From contig NZ_WKJJ01000010.1 in the NCBI RefSeq assembly GCF_009674485.1, positions 124,001 through 188,000 on the forward strand: DNA of 64,000 nt, written 5' to 3'. The DNA comes from Pseudoduganella rivuli (GTDB taxonomy: Bacteria; Pseudomonadota; Gammaproteobacteria; Burkholderiales; Burkholderiaceae_D). Position numbers and translations under genes: made by a program. This document shows, in pieces, positions 1 through 9,013 of this stretch. Position 1 is the first letter of the stretch, and each line of letters starts with the position of its first letter. Under the pieces are notes generated by a model. The model was not told the origin of the DNA, did no database searches, and saw nothing but the letters and a program-made list of their open reading frames with translations.

Positions 1-861
1 TACGTCGGCCACGGCGACGATGCGGCCCGCCAGTGGAATCGCGTCGCCCTGCAAGCGGTGCGGATAGCCGGCGCCGTCGTAGCGCTCGTGGTGCGTCAGC
101 GCGATGGCGGCGGCCAGTTGCAGCATGCGCGCCTGGCTGCTTTTCAGGATGTCATAGCCGATTTGCGCGTGCTGGCGCATGACCGCCATTTCCTCGTCAT
201 TCAGGCGGCCCGGCTTCAGCAGGATCTGGTCGGGCGTGCCGACCTTGCCCACGTCGTGCATGGGCGCGGCATTGAAGATGTCTTCCTGCTCTTGCGGCGG
301 CAATCCCAGCTGGTCGGCGATCAGGCGCGAATAATGGGCCATGCGCAGGATGTGGGCGCCCGTTTCCGGGTCGCGGTATTCCGATGCGCGCGCCAGCAGC
401 ATGATGGTTTCCTGTTCGCGGTCGCGCAATTCCACCGTGGCCTTGGCCACTTCGTCGGCCAGCCAGCTGGCGCGGTGCTGCAAGCCCACCGTGGCGCGCC
501 GCAATTGCAGCATGTTGCGGGTGCGGGCCAGGAATTCGACCTTGTCGATCGGCTTGATCAGGAAATCGCTGGCGCCGTTTTCCAGCGCCCGGTGCCGCAC
601 TTCGACATCCATGCTGGCCGTCACCATCAGCACGGGCGGACGTTCGCGCGGATCCCCCTGCAAGCGGGCGATCAATTCCAGCCCGTTCATATCGGGCATC
701 ATGTAATCGATGATCAGCAAATCCCACGGGTGGCTGTTGCACCATTCCAGCGCCGGCTGCGCGGCCTGGAATGTCACGGTCTGCACGTCATCGAGCTTGC
801 CGATCAGACGCGACATCAAAACCAGGTTGATGTGCGTGTCGTCGACGATTACGACGTTCAT
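1..861 (-). CDS. HD-GYP response regulator (c-di-GMP phosphodiesterase type), 3' end cut by the window
   Basis: Minus-strand frame open from an ATG at 861 to the window edge: 287 residues with no stop, so the C-terminus lies outside. An N-terminal receiver domain (about 1-120) shows DD at 7-8, phospho-acceptor D52 in IIDYMMP, T81 and K103 in the KPID motif. It is followed by an HD-GYP domain with H202-D203 and GYP at 265-267. HD-GYP proteins of this form hydrolyse cyclic di-GMP when the receiver is phosphorylated; activity here is inferred from family. The gene starts 6 bp after the msrA stop and is probably co-transcribed with it. No cognate kinase is in view. Confidence is high for the domain architecture. 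Confidence 0.9.
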   Translation of the reverse strand, partial: MNVVIVDDTHINLVLMSRLIGKLDDVQTVTFQAAQPALEWCNSHPWDLLIIDYMMPDMNGLELIARLQGDPRERPPVLMVTASMDVEVRHRALENGASDFLIKPIDKVEFLARTRNMLQLRRATVGLQHRASWLADEVAKATVELRDREQETIMLLARASEYRDPETGAHILRMAHYSRLIADQLGLPPQEQEDIFNAAPMHDVGKVGTPDQILLKPGRLNDEEMAVMRQHAQIGYDILKSSQARMLQLAAAIALTHHERYDGAGYPHRLQGDAIPLAGRIVAVADV

Positions 862-867
862 GTGTGG

Positions 868-1395
868 TTATTTGAGCCGGCTGCTGTGCATCTTACGGAA
901 CTTGGCGACTTTCGGCTCCACCACGAAAGCGCAATAACCCTGCAGCGGGTGCTGGGCAAAGTAATTCTGGTGATAGTCTTCCGCGCGGTAATACGGCTGC
1001 GGCGCCGACAATTCCGTGACGATCGGGGCATCCCACACCGCCGCCATTTCCGCCATCACCTGGCGCGCCGTGGCTTCCTGTTCCGGCGACTGGTAATAAA
1101 TGACGGAGCGGTACTGGGTGCCGACATCGTTGCCCTGGCGGTTCAGGGTGGTGGGATCGTGGATCGTAAAGAAGATTTCCAGGATGTCGCGGTAGGTGAT
1201 GACGGCCGGATCGAAGGCCAGTTTCACCACTTCGGCGTGGCCGGTGCCGCCGGTGCAAACCTGTTCATACGTGGGATTTGCCTGCTGCCCGCCCGTATAA
1301 CCCGATTCCACGGCTGTGACGCCCCGCACCTCCAGGTATACCGCCTCAATACACCAAAAGCAGCCGCCCCCAAGGACAGCGGTTTCCGTGGTCAT
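868..1395 (-). CDS. msrA: Peptide-methionine (S)-S-oxide reductase MsrA
   Basis: A 175-residue protein reducing methionine-S-sulfoxide in proteins and free methionine, using thioredoxin as electron donor; cytosolic oxidative damage repair. The family signature GCFWC is at residues 11-15, with C12 as the catalytic cysteine. A C-terminal QGYC motif (C155) and an internal VCTGGTGHAE segment supply likely resolving cysteines. The frame stays open far upstream, but the start at 1395 puts GCFWC at its usual distance from the N-terminus and gives the normal family length. It is divergent from the flavin reductase (about 110 bp shared upstream region) and leads into the HD-GYP regulator gene. Confidence 0.96.
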   Translation of the reverse strand: MTTETAVLGGGCFWCIEAVYLEVRGVTAVESGYTGGQQANPTYEQVCTGGTGHAEVVKLAFDPAVITYRDILEIFFTIHDPTTLNRQGNDVGTQYRSVIYYQSPEQEATARQVMAEMAAVWDAPIVTELSAPQPYYRAEDYHQNYFAQHPLQGYCAFVVEPKVAKFRKMHSSRLK

Positions 1396-1504
1396 ACAGC
1401 CCCCTGTGCAGAGATCACTTTCATAAAGGCTACTGTAACGCAAATGGGGCCAGACTGCATCCCTGCGTTCTTTGGCATAATGGCGGAAAGATACAGGCAT
1501 TCCT

Positions 1505-2008
1505 ATGAATATAAGCTCCCCCCGCGCCGAGTCGCGCGAATTCGATTCCCTGCATTTCCGGCAGGCGCTGTCGCAATTCGCCACCGGCGTCACAGTCATC
1601 ACCACGCGCCTCGAAGACGGCAGTTTTCGCGGCTTGACGGCCAGTTCCTTCAATTCCGTATCGCTGGACCCGCCGCTGGTGCTGTGGAGCCTGGGAACGT
1701 CCGCCAACAGCCTGCCGATTTTCAGCGGCAATTCGCATTACGTCATCAATGTACTGAATGCGGAACAGGCTCACCTGGCGAAGCTGTTTTCGCGCCGCTC
1801 GGACGACCCGTGGGATGGCGTGGAATTTGAATTGTCGCGCACCGGCATGCCGATCCTGAAGGACGCCATCGCGTGGTTCGAATGCCACAACCGCAGCCGC
1901 TACCCGGAAGGCGACCACGTGATCTTTGTCGGCGAAGTCGAAGATTGCGCTTTTACGCCCCAATCCCCCCTCATCTTCCATGGCGGACAGTTCGGCAAGC
2001 TGAAATAG
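1505..2008 (+). CDS. Flavin reductase family protein (FMN-binding split barrel)
   Basis: A 167-residue protein of the HpaC/RutF/ActVB-type flavin reductase family, which reduces free FMN or FAD with NAD(P)H, often for a partner monooxygenase. Visible family traits are the N-terminal FRQALSQFATGVTVITT segment, the GLTASSFNSVSLDPPLVLWSL core (flavin phosphate binding and dimer contact), the middle HVIFVGEVED strand, and the C-terminal PLIFHGGQFGKL ending typical of these enzymes. No monooxygenase gene is adjacent, so the oxygenase partner, if any, is encoded elsewhere and the physiological flavin acceptor is unknown. Confidence 0.88.
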   Translation: MNISSPRAESREFDSLHFRQALSQFATGVTVITTRLEDGSFRGLTASSFNSVSLDPPLVLWSLGTSANSLPIFSGNSHYVINVLNAEQAHLAKLFSRRSDDPWDGVEFELSRTGMPILKDAIAWFECHNRSRYPEGDHVIFVGEVEDCAFTPQSPLIFHGGQFGKLK

Positions 2009-2075
2009 CCGGGCCGGCGTGTCAAAAACGGAAATTGGTGTCGCCATTTCAAAAGCAGCGCACCAGGCACCGTTC

Positions 2076-2086
2076 TAGAATGGCGG
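2076..2086 (+). promoter_or_regulatory. Promoter-like TAGAATGGCGG upstream of glutaryl-CoA dehydrogenase
   Basis: TAGAAT matches the -10 hexamer well and is followed by a GC-rich GCGG. It lies about 31 bp before the gcdH ATG. No convincing -35 is seen. It is one of four near-identical sites in this window (see findings). Confidence 0.4.
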
Positions 2087-2116
2087 GATCATCCACCATA
2101 ACGAGAGACCACTACG

Positions 2117-3301
2117 ATGAGCCAAGCCCGCGCGCAATTCCACTGGGATGATCCCCTGTTGTTGAATAGCCAGCTGAGCGACGACGAGCGCATGGTGCGC
2201 GACGCCGCCGCGGCGTATTGCCAGGACAAACTGGCGCCCCGCATCCTGGAAGCCTTCCGCCACGAGCGCATGGATACCAGTATCTTCCGCGAAATGGGCG
2301 AACTGGGCCTGCTGGGCCCGACGATTCCGGAACAATATGGCGGTCCCGGCCTGAACTATGTCAGCTATGGCCTGATCGCGCGCGAAGTGGAGCGCGTCGA
2401 TTCCGGCTACCGCTCGATGATGAGCGTGCAATCGTCGCTGGTCATGGTGCCGATCCATGAATTCGGCACGGAAGCGCAAAAACAGAAATACCTGCCGAAA
2501 CTGGCCACCGGCGAATGGATCGGCTGCTTCGGCCTGACCGAACCCAACCACGGTTCCGACCCGGGTTCGATGGTGACCCGCGCCCGCAAGGTGGCGGGCG
2601 GCTACGAGCTGACCGGCTCGAAAATGTGGATCACCAATTCCCCGGTGGCGGACGTGTTCGTCGTGTGGGCCAAGGATGACGAAGGCGCGATCCGCGGCTT
2701 TATCCTGGATAAAGGCATGAAAGGCTTGAGCGCCCCTGCCATCCACGGCAAATTCGGCCTGCGCGCCTCGGTCACGGGCGAAATCGTCATGGATAGCGTG
2801 TTCTGCCCTGAAGAAAACGCATTCCCGGACGTGCGCGGCCTGAAAGGCCCGTTCACCTGCCTGAACTCGGCCCGCTACGGCATCGCGTGGGGCGCCATCG
2901 GTGCCGCCGAAGATTGCTGGCACACGGCGCGCCAGTACACGCTGGACCGCAGCCAGTTCGGCCGTCCGCTGGCCGCCAACCAGTTGGTGCAAAAGAAACT
3001 GGCCGACATGCAGACGGAAATCACGCTGGCACTGCAAGGCTGCCTGCGCCTGGGCCGCATGAAGGATGAAGGCACGGCTGCCGTGGAAATCACGTCGATC
3101 ATGAAGCGCAATTCCTGCGGCAAGTCGCTGGACATCGCCCGCACTGCCCGCGATATGCTGGGTGGCAACGGCATCTCCGACGAATTCGGCATCGTGCGCC
3201 ACATGGTGAACCTGGAAGTGGTCAACACGTACGAAGGCACGCACGACATCCACGCCCTGATCCTGGGCCGCGCCATCACGGGCATCCAGGCCTTCCAGTA
3301 A
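2117..3301 (+). CDS. gcdH: Glutaryl-CoA dehydrogenase (acyl-CoA dehydrogenase family)
   Basis: A 394-residue FAD enzyme that oxidises and decarboxylates glutaryl-CoA to crotonyl-CoA in lysine, tryptophan and glutarate catabolism, passing electrons to ETF. The N-terminal HWDDPLLLNSQLSDDERMVRD, the middle CFGLTEPNHGSDP and the C-terminal VNTYEGTHDIHALILGRAITG stretches are typical of glutaryl-CoA rather than short-chain acyl-CoA dehydrogenases. The catalytic base is predicted to be E373 in YEGTHD. Length is normal for the family. It stands as a single transcription unit, with a strong terminator 20 bp after the stop. The glutaryl-CoA assignment rests on overall resemblance; another acyl-CoA substrate is possible but less likely. 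Confidence 0.92.
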   Translation: MSQARAQFHWDDPLLLNSQLSDDERMVRDAAAAYCQDKLAPRILEAFRHERMDTSIFREMGELGLLGPTIPEQYGGPGLNYVSYGLIAREVERVDSGYRSMMSVQSSLVMVPIHEFGTEAQKQKYLPKLATGEWIGCFGLTEPNHGSDPGSMVTRARKVAGGYELTGSKMWITNSPVADVFVVWAKDDEGAIRGFILDKGMKGLSAPAIHGKFGLRASVTGEIVMDSVFCPEENAFPDVRGLKGPFTCLNSARYGIAWGAIGAAEDCWHTARQYTLDRSQFGRPLAANQLVQKKLADMQTEITLALQGCLRLGRMKDEGTAAVEITSIMKRNSCGKSLDIARTARDMLGGNGISDEFGIVRHMVNLEVVNTYEGTHDIHALILGRAITGIQAFQ

Positions 3302-3318
3302 TCCCGGACGCCTGAAAT

Positions 3319-3353
3319 AAAACGCCGCAAGGGGCAACCCTGCGGCGTTTTTT
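3319..3353 (+). terminator. Intrinsic terminator after gcdH
   Basis: A 9-bp perfect stem (AACGCCGCA / TGCGGCGTT) with a 11-base loop, followed on the plus strand by a run of T. It begins 18 bp after the gcdH stop. Confidence 0.88.
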
Positions 3354-3414
3354 CTACAGCAAAATCTACTCGACATTTCGGGGCCTGGCCCCAAAAGCAC
3401 TATCGTTCTTGTTT

Positions 3415-3439
3415 CCGGTCCCGTCAAACCCGGGACCGG
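3415..3439 (-). terminator. GC-rich hairpin after ompW
   Basis: Inverted repeat CCGGTCCCG / CGGGACCGG with a 7-base loop, just beyond the ompW stop. It lacks a clear T run on the minus strand, so it may be an RNA-stabilising hairpin rather than a true terminator. Confidence 0.45.
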
Positions 3440-3448
3440 GATGGCTTA

Positions 3449-4138
3449 TCACTTCCAGTTGAAGTGGTGGCCGATCGAGATGGCGACGGCGGTCGGGTCC
3501 AGGGCGGCAACCTGGGTCTGGCCCGTCGAATAGCTGACCGAGGTCTTCAGCTTGGTCTTGATCACGCACACGTCAACGAACCAGTCTTGTTTGAACGAAA
3601 CGGTCGTGCCCAGCTTGTAGCTGAGCGCCACTTTGTCTTTCATCGCGAACGTGACGGGTTTGCCACCCGGGTCCAATACTGCCGTCAACTGGCCGGACCC
3701 CGTTTCATTGCGGAACATCGCATAGGTAATGCCCAGCCCCGCGTAAGGGCGGATCATGCTGTTCGGCTGGAATAAATGGTAGTTGATGAACGCCGTCGGC
3801 GGCAGCACTTCCGAGGTCGCCATCTTGCCCGCGCCTTCCAGTGCGCCGTCGCCATAAATCTTGTGCTTGTACGGCACGCCCAGATCCAGTTCGGCCGAAA
3901 TGTTATCGGTCAGCATGCGGCTGAAGGTGACGATAGGCTGCATGTCGTCGCCAATATCGGCCTTACTGTTTGGCAATGCCGGTGCCGTGACAGCCCCACT
4001 CTTTACATCCGGCATGAGGTTGTTCAAGCCAACCTTGACCGTCCACTGGCCAGCCGACTGCGCCGATGCAGCGGACGCGGCGCCCAGCGCCGCAGCCAGC
4101 GCCAGTAATTTCACTGCGCTATTGATTTGTTTTTTCAT
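3449..4138 (-). CDS. OmpW family outer membrane protein
   Basis: A 229-residue predicted 8-stranded outer membrane beta-barrel. A signal peptide (about residues 1-26, ending ASAASA before QSAGQW) is followed by the OmpW-type start WTVKVGLNNLMPDVKSG, repeated amphipathic strands, RPYAGLGITYAMF and a C-terminal ISIGHHFNWK ending in an aromatic-containing strand. OmpW proteins form narrow hydrophobic channels; the substrate here is unknown. It lies 33 bp downstream of the SGNH lipoprotein gene on the same strand, so the two are probably co-transcribed. One free cysteine in the FVDVCVIKTKLKT strand is unusual for a porin. Confidence 0.88.
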   Translation of the reverse strand: MKKQINSAVKLLALAAALGAASAASAQSAGQWTVKVGLNNLMPDVKSGAVTAPALPNSKADIGDDMQPIVTFSRMLTDNISAELDLGVPYKHKIYGDGALEGAGKMATSEVLPPTAFINYHLFQPNSMIRPYAGLGITYAMFRNETGSGQLTAVLDPGGKPVTFAMKDKVALSYKLGTTVSFKQDWFVDVCVIKTKLKTSVSYSTGQTQVAALDPTAVAISIGHHFNWK

Positions 4139-4171
4139 TGTGTCTCCAGTATCCGATTGGTGCCGCGCGGC

Positions 4172-5551
4172 TTACAGCCAGCCCTTGACGATCATTTTTT
4201 CCGAAACGAAGCGCGCCAGCAGCCAGTAGTTAAACGGCGTCGGCAACGTCTCATCCGCGAAGGAATAGCGGCCCACATCGCCTGGTTTCAGGTTGTTGAG
4301 GTTGCAGGTCAGCGCAATGCCCAGCGGGTTTTTCGCCGGGCTCAGATCGCATGCCGTGTCCTTGACGTTGGTCAAGCCGTATGGCGCAGGATTGGTGGAC
4401 TGATCGCGGCTGGACGTGAAGACGTCGACCAGCAATACCGTGTCGATACCCGACAAGCCTTTATCCAGTTCGTCATTGAACGCTTTGACCATGGCCACGA
4501 TCAACGCCTGGTTGGCGCTGGACTGCGCCAGGCCCGATGGCGTGGTGGAGACGTCCGGCAAGTTATTCACGGCCACATATTTGGCGCCGTTCGACAACAA
4601 TTGGTTCTTGACGATGGCAACCAGTTCCTTGGCAGCGGTGGCCATGGCCACCACTTGCTCCGCCGAATGCGCGGCAGCGTAATCGTTACCCGCCTTGGTG
4701 CCGGCCGCCGTCGCGTCGGCCTGGGCCTTGACCACCATCGGGCCATACACGGCCGGCGACGCCACCGCGGTATTGCCCGCCTTGACGGCTGCCGTTACCG
4801 CCGCAGCCACCACCGATGCGTCGGTCTTGCCGGGATTGGCCGACTCCGCCGCCATCGCCAGGCCGATCGCTTGCGCCGCCGTTTGCGGGTTGGTGGTGCC
4901 GGCAGCCAGTTGGCTGATCAGGCTGTTGGCAAAGGCGGTGGTGCCGGCCGAAGTGCCCGCGGCCGTTGCGGCAGCCGACAGTGCGCCCAGGTTAAACACC
5001 AGGTCACTGGCGCCCGCCATCACGAAGACGATTTCATCCCCCTTGAATTTGCCGCCAACGGCAGCCAGGTGGTTTTTCACTTGCTGGGCAACGGGCACCG
5101 TCAGCAAGCCCAGTGCGCTGCCTGTCAATTTATTGCCGGGGCCGACCGGATTGGAGACACGGGCGCCGCCCTGTCCATAACCGTAGCAACCCGCGTACGT
5201 GGTGACCGGCACTTTGAAGCCCTTGGCGGCATCGCCGTCCAGGCCCGTCATCGCGGCGCATGGCGCCGGCAAGCCAAATTGGGCAGCCATGTGTTCGAGC
5301 CAGATCTTGCCGGAGAATTCAGGGCCGGTGCCCGAGGTGCCATTGATGATGTATTTGCCGCCACCGAGCGCCTTGACGCCACCGACCGCATAGGTGCCGA
5401 CGTCATTCAAGCTGTCGCCGAAGGAGACTTGCGATGCGAATTTGACTTTGAGGGTTTGATCACCGGCGCTGGGCTTGCCGCTGTTGCCGCTGCAACCGGC
5501 CAGAACGGCCGCCATGGCCATGACTGCGAACGCAATTTTCGTTTGTCGCAT
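4172..5551 (-). CDS. SGNH/GDSL-family lipoprotein with degenerate catalytic blocks
   Basis: A 459-residue predicted lipoprotein: the signal peptide ends in a lipobox LAGC with C20 as the lipidated cysteine. Block I FGDSLNDVG puts the nucleophile at S47, and block II is GGARVSN near 128-134. However, block III reads GASD (180-183) instead of GxND, and the C-terminal block reads DETLPT (433-438), where SGNH esterases have DxxHP, so the catalytic histidine position is leucine. Residues about 190-310 form an alanine-rich insertion. Family knowledge predicts an envelope esterase, but the missing oxyanion Asn and His make normal activity doubtful; a binding or structural role is possible. It precedes ompW in a likely operon. 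Confidence 0.82.
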   Translation of the reverse strand: MRQTKIAFAVMAMAAVLAGCSGNSGKPSAGDQTLKVKFASQVSFGDSLNDVGTYAVGGVKALGGGKYIINGTSGTGPEFSGKIWLEHMAAQFGLPAPCAAMTGLDGDAAKGFKVPVTTYAGCYGYGQGGARVSNPVGPGNKLTGSALGLLTVPVAQQVKNHLAAVGGKFKGDEIVFVMAGASDLVFNLGALSAAATAAGTSAGTTAFANSLISQLAAGTTNPQTAAQAIGLAMAAESANPGKTDASVVAAAVTAAVKAGNTAVASPAVYGPMVVKAQADATAAGTKAGNDYAAAHSAEQVVAMATAAKELVAIVKNQLLSNGAKYVAVNNLPDVSTTPSGLAQSSANQALIVAMVKAFNDELDKGLSGIDTVLLVDVFTSSRDQSTNPAPYGLTNVKDTACDLSPAKNPLGIALTCNLNNLKPGDVGRYSFADETLPTPFNYWLLARFVSEKMIVKGWL

Positions 5552-5772
5552 TGTGTCTCCTTTTGAGAATTATTCTACTAATCGAACGTACGTGCTATTA
5601 GGCAATCCGCGTAATATGCCAGCCGCTCCCGTCCTTGTATAGGGCAATTTTGTAAATTACCTAACTAACCGAGGGCGTATTCTAACGACTGGTTTACGTA
5701 CACGGAAGCAATTCCGGACATGCAGACAAAACCACTCCAAATCCACGCCCGGGGGGATATGCAAATTGCTGC

Positions 5773-7287
5773 TTACCGGGCACGGAAGAAGTCCCGTGCC
5801 GCGCGCAGGCAAAACGGTGCAACCAATCCCGCGTGGTACGCGTCCCTGACCGCGGCATCACCGGAACCGCCGGTGACAGCGGCGTTGATCCTGACCGCGC
5901 TCTTGGCGGCCAGGAATCCCAGTTTGACCTGGGCGTAGTCATCGCCCAGGCCAGGTGTACTGTCGACATTGACCACGTGCAGCGCGGCGCCGGTCTTGTG
6001 GGCGCGGTAATAGTCACCGGCCGCCGTGGTGTTGTAAAACGGGACGACCGGATCGCTATCACCGCCGCACAGCAGCAGCGGCGCGGTCGGCCCATAGCTG
6101 CGCAAATCATTACGCAGCAGCCATTTGCGCAACGGTTGCACGGGCGCGCAGGCCAATGGCGCTTCCGCCGTGGCGTTGCACGGATTGTTGCGCATGTCGG
6201 CCGTGACGCTGTCGCGGTAAGCGGTGCGCACCAGGTTGTTATCGCCGAAGAATGATTCAAAGCCGGCCGTTTGCGGCACGGAATTGCCGGCAAACAGGGC
6301 CTTTTCAGGCAGGCGGCCGGACGACGCCAGTTCGCCCAGCGATTGCGTGCCCGGCAACAGGGTCTCAATGCCGTTGGCATAGCGGCTTTCATACATGTCC
6401 ACCGAGCTCGCGTAGACACCCGCATTGGCGCGCTGGGCGGCCGTCGTCAGCATCGGCAGGAAGGCGGTGGCGCCCGTCGTCGGAGCGCCGCCAAACATGG
6501 TTTCGCCAAACTTCAGCAGCGCGTACGGGCCGGACAAACCGGCCGCCCCCGCCACGGAAAACTCCGTCGGATAGCGCAATTGCATGGCGCGCTGCGTCGC
6601 CACCGCCACGTGGCCGCCCTGCGAATAGCCGGTGACGTACAGTTTCGATGCGCCCAGTACTTGCGCATACGCCTTGCGCGCCGCACGCAGCCCGTCGATC
6701 ATGTCGGCCGCCTGCTGTTCCGCATCGAGGTAAGCGTGGTACGGCAGCGACGAGCCGGCATAACCGGCGTAATTCGGCGCCACCACGATAAAGCCCTGCG
6801 CGGCAAAAATGCCCGCCACCAGGCGCGCTTCGGTGCCCGCCAGGTTGGCCATGTCATACGATTTCAAGGGCGACGTGCCGTGCGCATACAGCAGCACGGG
6901 ACGGGAACCGGTGCAGGCGGGATCCGTGCCCGACGGCAGGTAGACGGCCGCCGACGCTTCCGTGGCTTCATAGGCGGAACCCACGGTGTTGTAGCGCACC
7001 GTCTGTACCGACACGGCGCACACCGGCGTACTGGTGATGCCGCTGGCGCCGTATTGGGCGCTGTCCAGCATTTGCTTGAATTGCTGCGGCTCCAGCGTGT
7101 TGACGGCGACACCATTGACCATGATCGGGACGGCGGCCGGGCTGCCGACGAGCGAACCGCGCTGCGGCGCCGGCGGTTCCGGCAAGATCACGACGCCGCC
7201 GCTGCTGGGTGTATTGTTACTGCCACCGCTGCCGCCACCGCAGGCCGTCAGCGCCAACGTGGCTAGCAACGTGAATGTGTACCGCAT
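5773..7287 (-). CDS. Secreted lipase-like alpha/beta hydrolase, lipoprotein (copy 1)
   Basis: A 504-residue alpha/beta hydrolase resembling the secretory lipase family. The start at 7287 is chosen over an upstream alternative because a GGGAG ribosome site lies 7-8 bases before it and it leads straight into the signal peptide MRYTFTLLATLALTAC, with C16 as lipid attachment site. A glycine/serine/proline-rich linker follows. The nucleophile elbow is GYSQGG (S222). CGGDSDPVVPF contains the likely acid and a C-terminal DAYHAGL the candidate histidine. Many cysteines suggest disulfides outside the cytoplasm. It is paralogous to the next upstream gene on the same strand, about 40 bp away. Substrate is unknown; ester or triglyceride hydrolysis is an inference. 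Confidence 0.84.
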   Translation of the reverse strand: MRYTFTLLATLALTACGGGSGGSNNTPSSGGVVILPEPPAPQRGSLVGSPAAVPIMVNGVAVNTLEPQQFKQMLDSAQYGASGITSTPVCAVSVQTVRYNTVGSAYEATEASAAVYLPSGTDPACTGSRPVLLYAHGTSPLKSYDMANLAGTEARLVAGIFAAQGFIVVAPNYAGYAGSSLPYHAYLDAEQQAADMIDGLRAARKAYAQVLGASKLYVTGYSQGGHVAVATQRAMQLRYPTEFSVAGAAGLSGPYALLKFGETMFGGAPTTGATAFLPMLTTAAQRANAGVYASSVDMYESRYANGIETLLPGTQSLGELASSGRLPEKALFAGNSVPQTAGFESFFGDNNLVRTAYRDSVTADMRNNPCNATAEAPLACAPVQPLRKWLLRNDLRSYGPTAPLLLCGGDSDPVVPFYNTTAAGDYYRAHKTGAALHVVNVDSTPGLGDDYAQVKLGFLAAKSAVRINAAVTGGSGDAAVRDAYHAGLVAPFCLRAARDFFRAR

Positions 7288-7326
7288 GTACTGCTCCCGA
7301 TTAGACAATCGGGTCAGAATAGCAGA

Positions 7327-8907
7327 CTAGGGGCTTGCAGAATTGAAAAAGTCGCGCGCAGTCATCAGGCAAAAGCTGGCGGCCAGCCGACTGTGGTAAC
7401 GGTCAGACACCGCCTTGCCAGGATCATTACCCTTCTTGGCAGCATCCTGCGCCAGCACTTGCAATTCGTGGGCAAAACCCTGCTTTTGCGCGAGATAAGC
7501 GTCTTGCGGCTGGATGGTTTCCAGGTCGACCAGCACGGCACGCGCGCCATGGCCGTTGAAATACGCGGCGGCGCTTTCCGCGTTGGAAAACGGCACCACG
7601 GGATCGCGTGCGCCGCCGCACAGCAGCAGCGGGGTTTGTGGCACGTAACTGCGCAAGTCGTTTTTCACCATCCATTTGCGCAAGCCGTGTTCCGGCGCAC
7701 AGGCCAGCGGTTCGGCCGCATCGCTGCGGCAGGGGTGCGCCGCCATGTCCTGCAGATACGCGTTGCGGTAACTGGTACGCACCAGGTTGCGGTCGGCAAA
7801 GAACGCGGATGCATCGGCTGCCTGGGGCTGCGAATCGTGGGCGAACAGCGCGCCTTTCGGCAACTTTCCCTTGTTGACCAGGTCGTCCAGTTTGATTTTG
7901 GTGGGCAACAGCGATTCGATGCCTTCCGCATAACGGGCTTCATATAAATCCTCCGGCGCCGCATACAGCGCGGCGCCTGCGCGCTGGCCGGACGTGGTCA
8001 GCAGCGGCAGGTACGACGTCACGCCCGTGCTGGGCCGGCCGCTGAAGATGTCGTCCGCCATCTGCGCCAATGCATAAGGGCCGGACAGCCCGGCCGCCGC
8101 CGTCACCTTGAATTCGTCGGCGTGGTATTGCTGGATCGCGCGCTGCGTGGCCAGCGCCACGAAGCCCCCTTGCGAATACCCCGTCAAAAACAGCCGCTGC
8201 GAGACCTCCAAGCCCAGCACGCCATACGCGGCGCGGGCGGCGCGCAGCGCGTCGACCATGTCGGCCGATTGCTGGTCCGCGTTCAGGTAGGGGTGATACG
8301 GCAGCGACGACACGCCATACCCGGCGTAGTCCGGCGCCACCACGACATAACCCTGCGCGACAAACATGGCGGCCACCAGCCGCGCTTCGCCATTCAGGCG
8401 CGCCATGCTGAAGGTTTTGTCCAGCACCGTGCCGTGCGCATACAGCATGACGGGACGGGGGCCGTTGCAGGCCGGATCCTTGCCGGACGGCGCCATGATG
8501 ACGGCGCCCGCATCCGTCGGCTCGCCCTGCCCGCCCACGGTCTGGTAACGCAAGCTGTGGATGGAAATCGTGCAGCGGGGTTCGCCCGTGATTTTCAGCA
8601 AGCCGTCGCGCCGCTTCAGCACGGAGCGCAGCATCGAGGGCTCCAGCTTGTCGATGGTGTCGGTCACGACGTCGATCGGCACCAAGGTGGGGCCGGCCAG
8701 CAACGCGCCGCGCGCGGGCGCCTGGCGCGCCAGTTGGGCCACCACCGTGCCTGCCGCGGCCGATGCGCTGCCGCCCGTCATGGCGGGCGCATAGGCGGGC
8801 GCGGTAATGATGGCGGCGGGGGCATCGGAAAGATCGGACGGGCGCTCAGCGGCGCCGGCGGCCATTGCTGCATTGGCAAGGACAAATGCACACAAGCGTA
8901 AGACCAT
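7327..8907 (-). CDS. Secreted lipase-like alpha/beta hydrolase (copy 2)
   Basis: A 526-residue paralogue of the neighbouring hydrolase, with the same landmarks: LYAHGT, the DYAGYG..SLPYHPYLNADQQ stretch, nucleophile elbow GYSQGG (S245), AAGLSGPYAL, CGGARDPVVPF and a terminal RYHSRLAASFCLMTARDFF. Unlike copy 1 it has a plain signal peptide (MVLRLCAFVLANAAMAAGAA) rather than a lipobox, so one product is probably membrane-anchored and the other released to the periplasm or medium. A GGAGG ribosome site sits 5-6 bases before the ATG. It is the first gene of a probable two-gene unit. No dedicated secretion genes or lipase chaperone are adjacent. Confidence 0.84.
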   Translation of the reverse strand: MVLRLCAFVLANAAMAAGAAERPSDLSDAPAAIITAPAYAPAMTGGSASAAAGTVVAQLARQAPARGALLAGPTLVPIDVVTDTIDKLEPSMLRSVLKRRDGLLKITGEPRCTISIHSLRYQTVGGQGEPTDAGAVIMAPSGKDPACNGPRPVMLYAHGTVLDKTFSMARLNGEARLVAAMFVAQGYVVVAPDYAGYGVSSLPYHPYLNADQQSADMVDALRAARAAYGVLGLEVSQRLFLTGYSQGGFVALATQRAIQQYHADEFKVTAAAGLSGPYALAQMADDIFSGRPSTGVTSYLPLLTTSGQRAGAALYAAPEDLYEARYAEGIESLLPTKIKLDDLVNKGKLPKGALFAHDSQPQAADASAFFADRNLVRTSYRNAYLQDMAAHPCRSDAAEPLACAPEHGLRKWMVKNDLRSYVPQTPLLLCGGARDPVVPFSNAESAAAYFNGHGARAVLVDLETIQPQDAYLAQKQGFAHELQVLAQDAAKKGNDPGKAVSDRYHSRLAASFCLMTARDFFNSASP

Positions 8908-9013
8908 GGCTGGCCTCCCTATTCTTGTTATGCGCGCCGGCCGGAAACCGGCGTGGCCCCCTGTTCAAGGGTGCCACTCAACAATACCAGAATACACGCA
9001 ATTTGCGCGGGCG

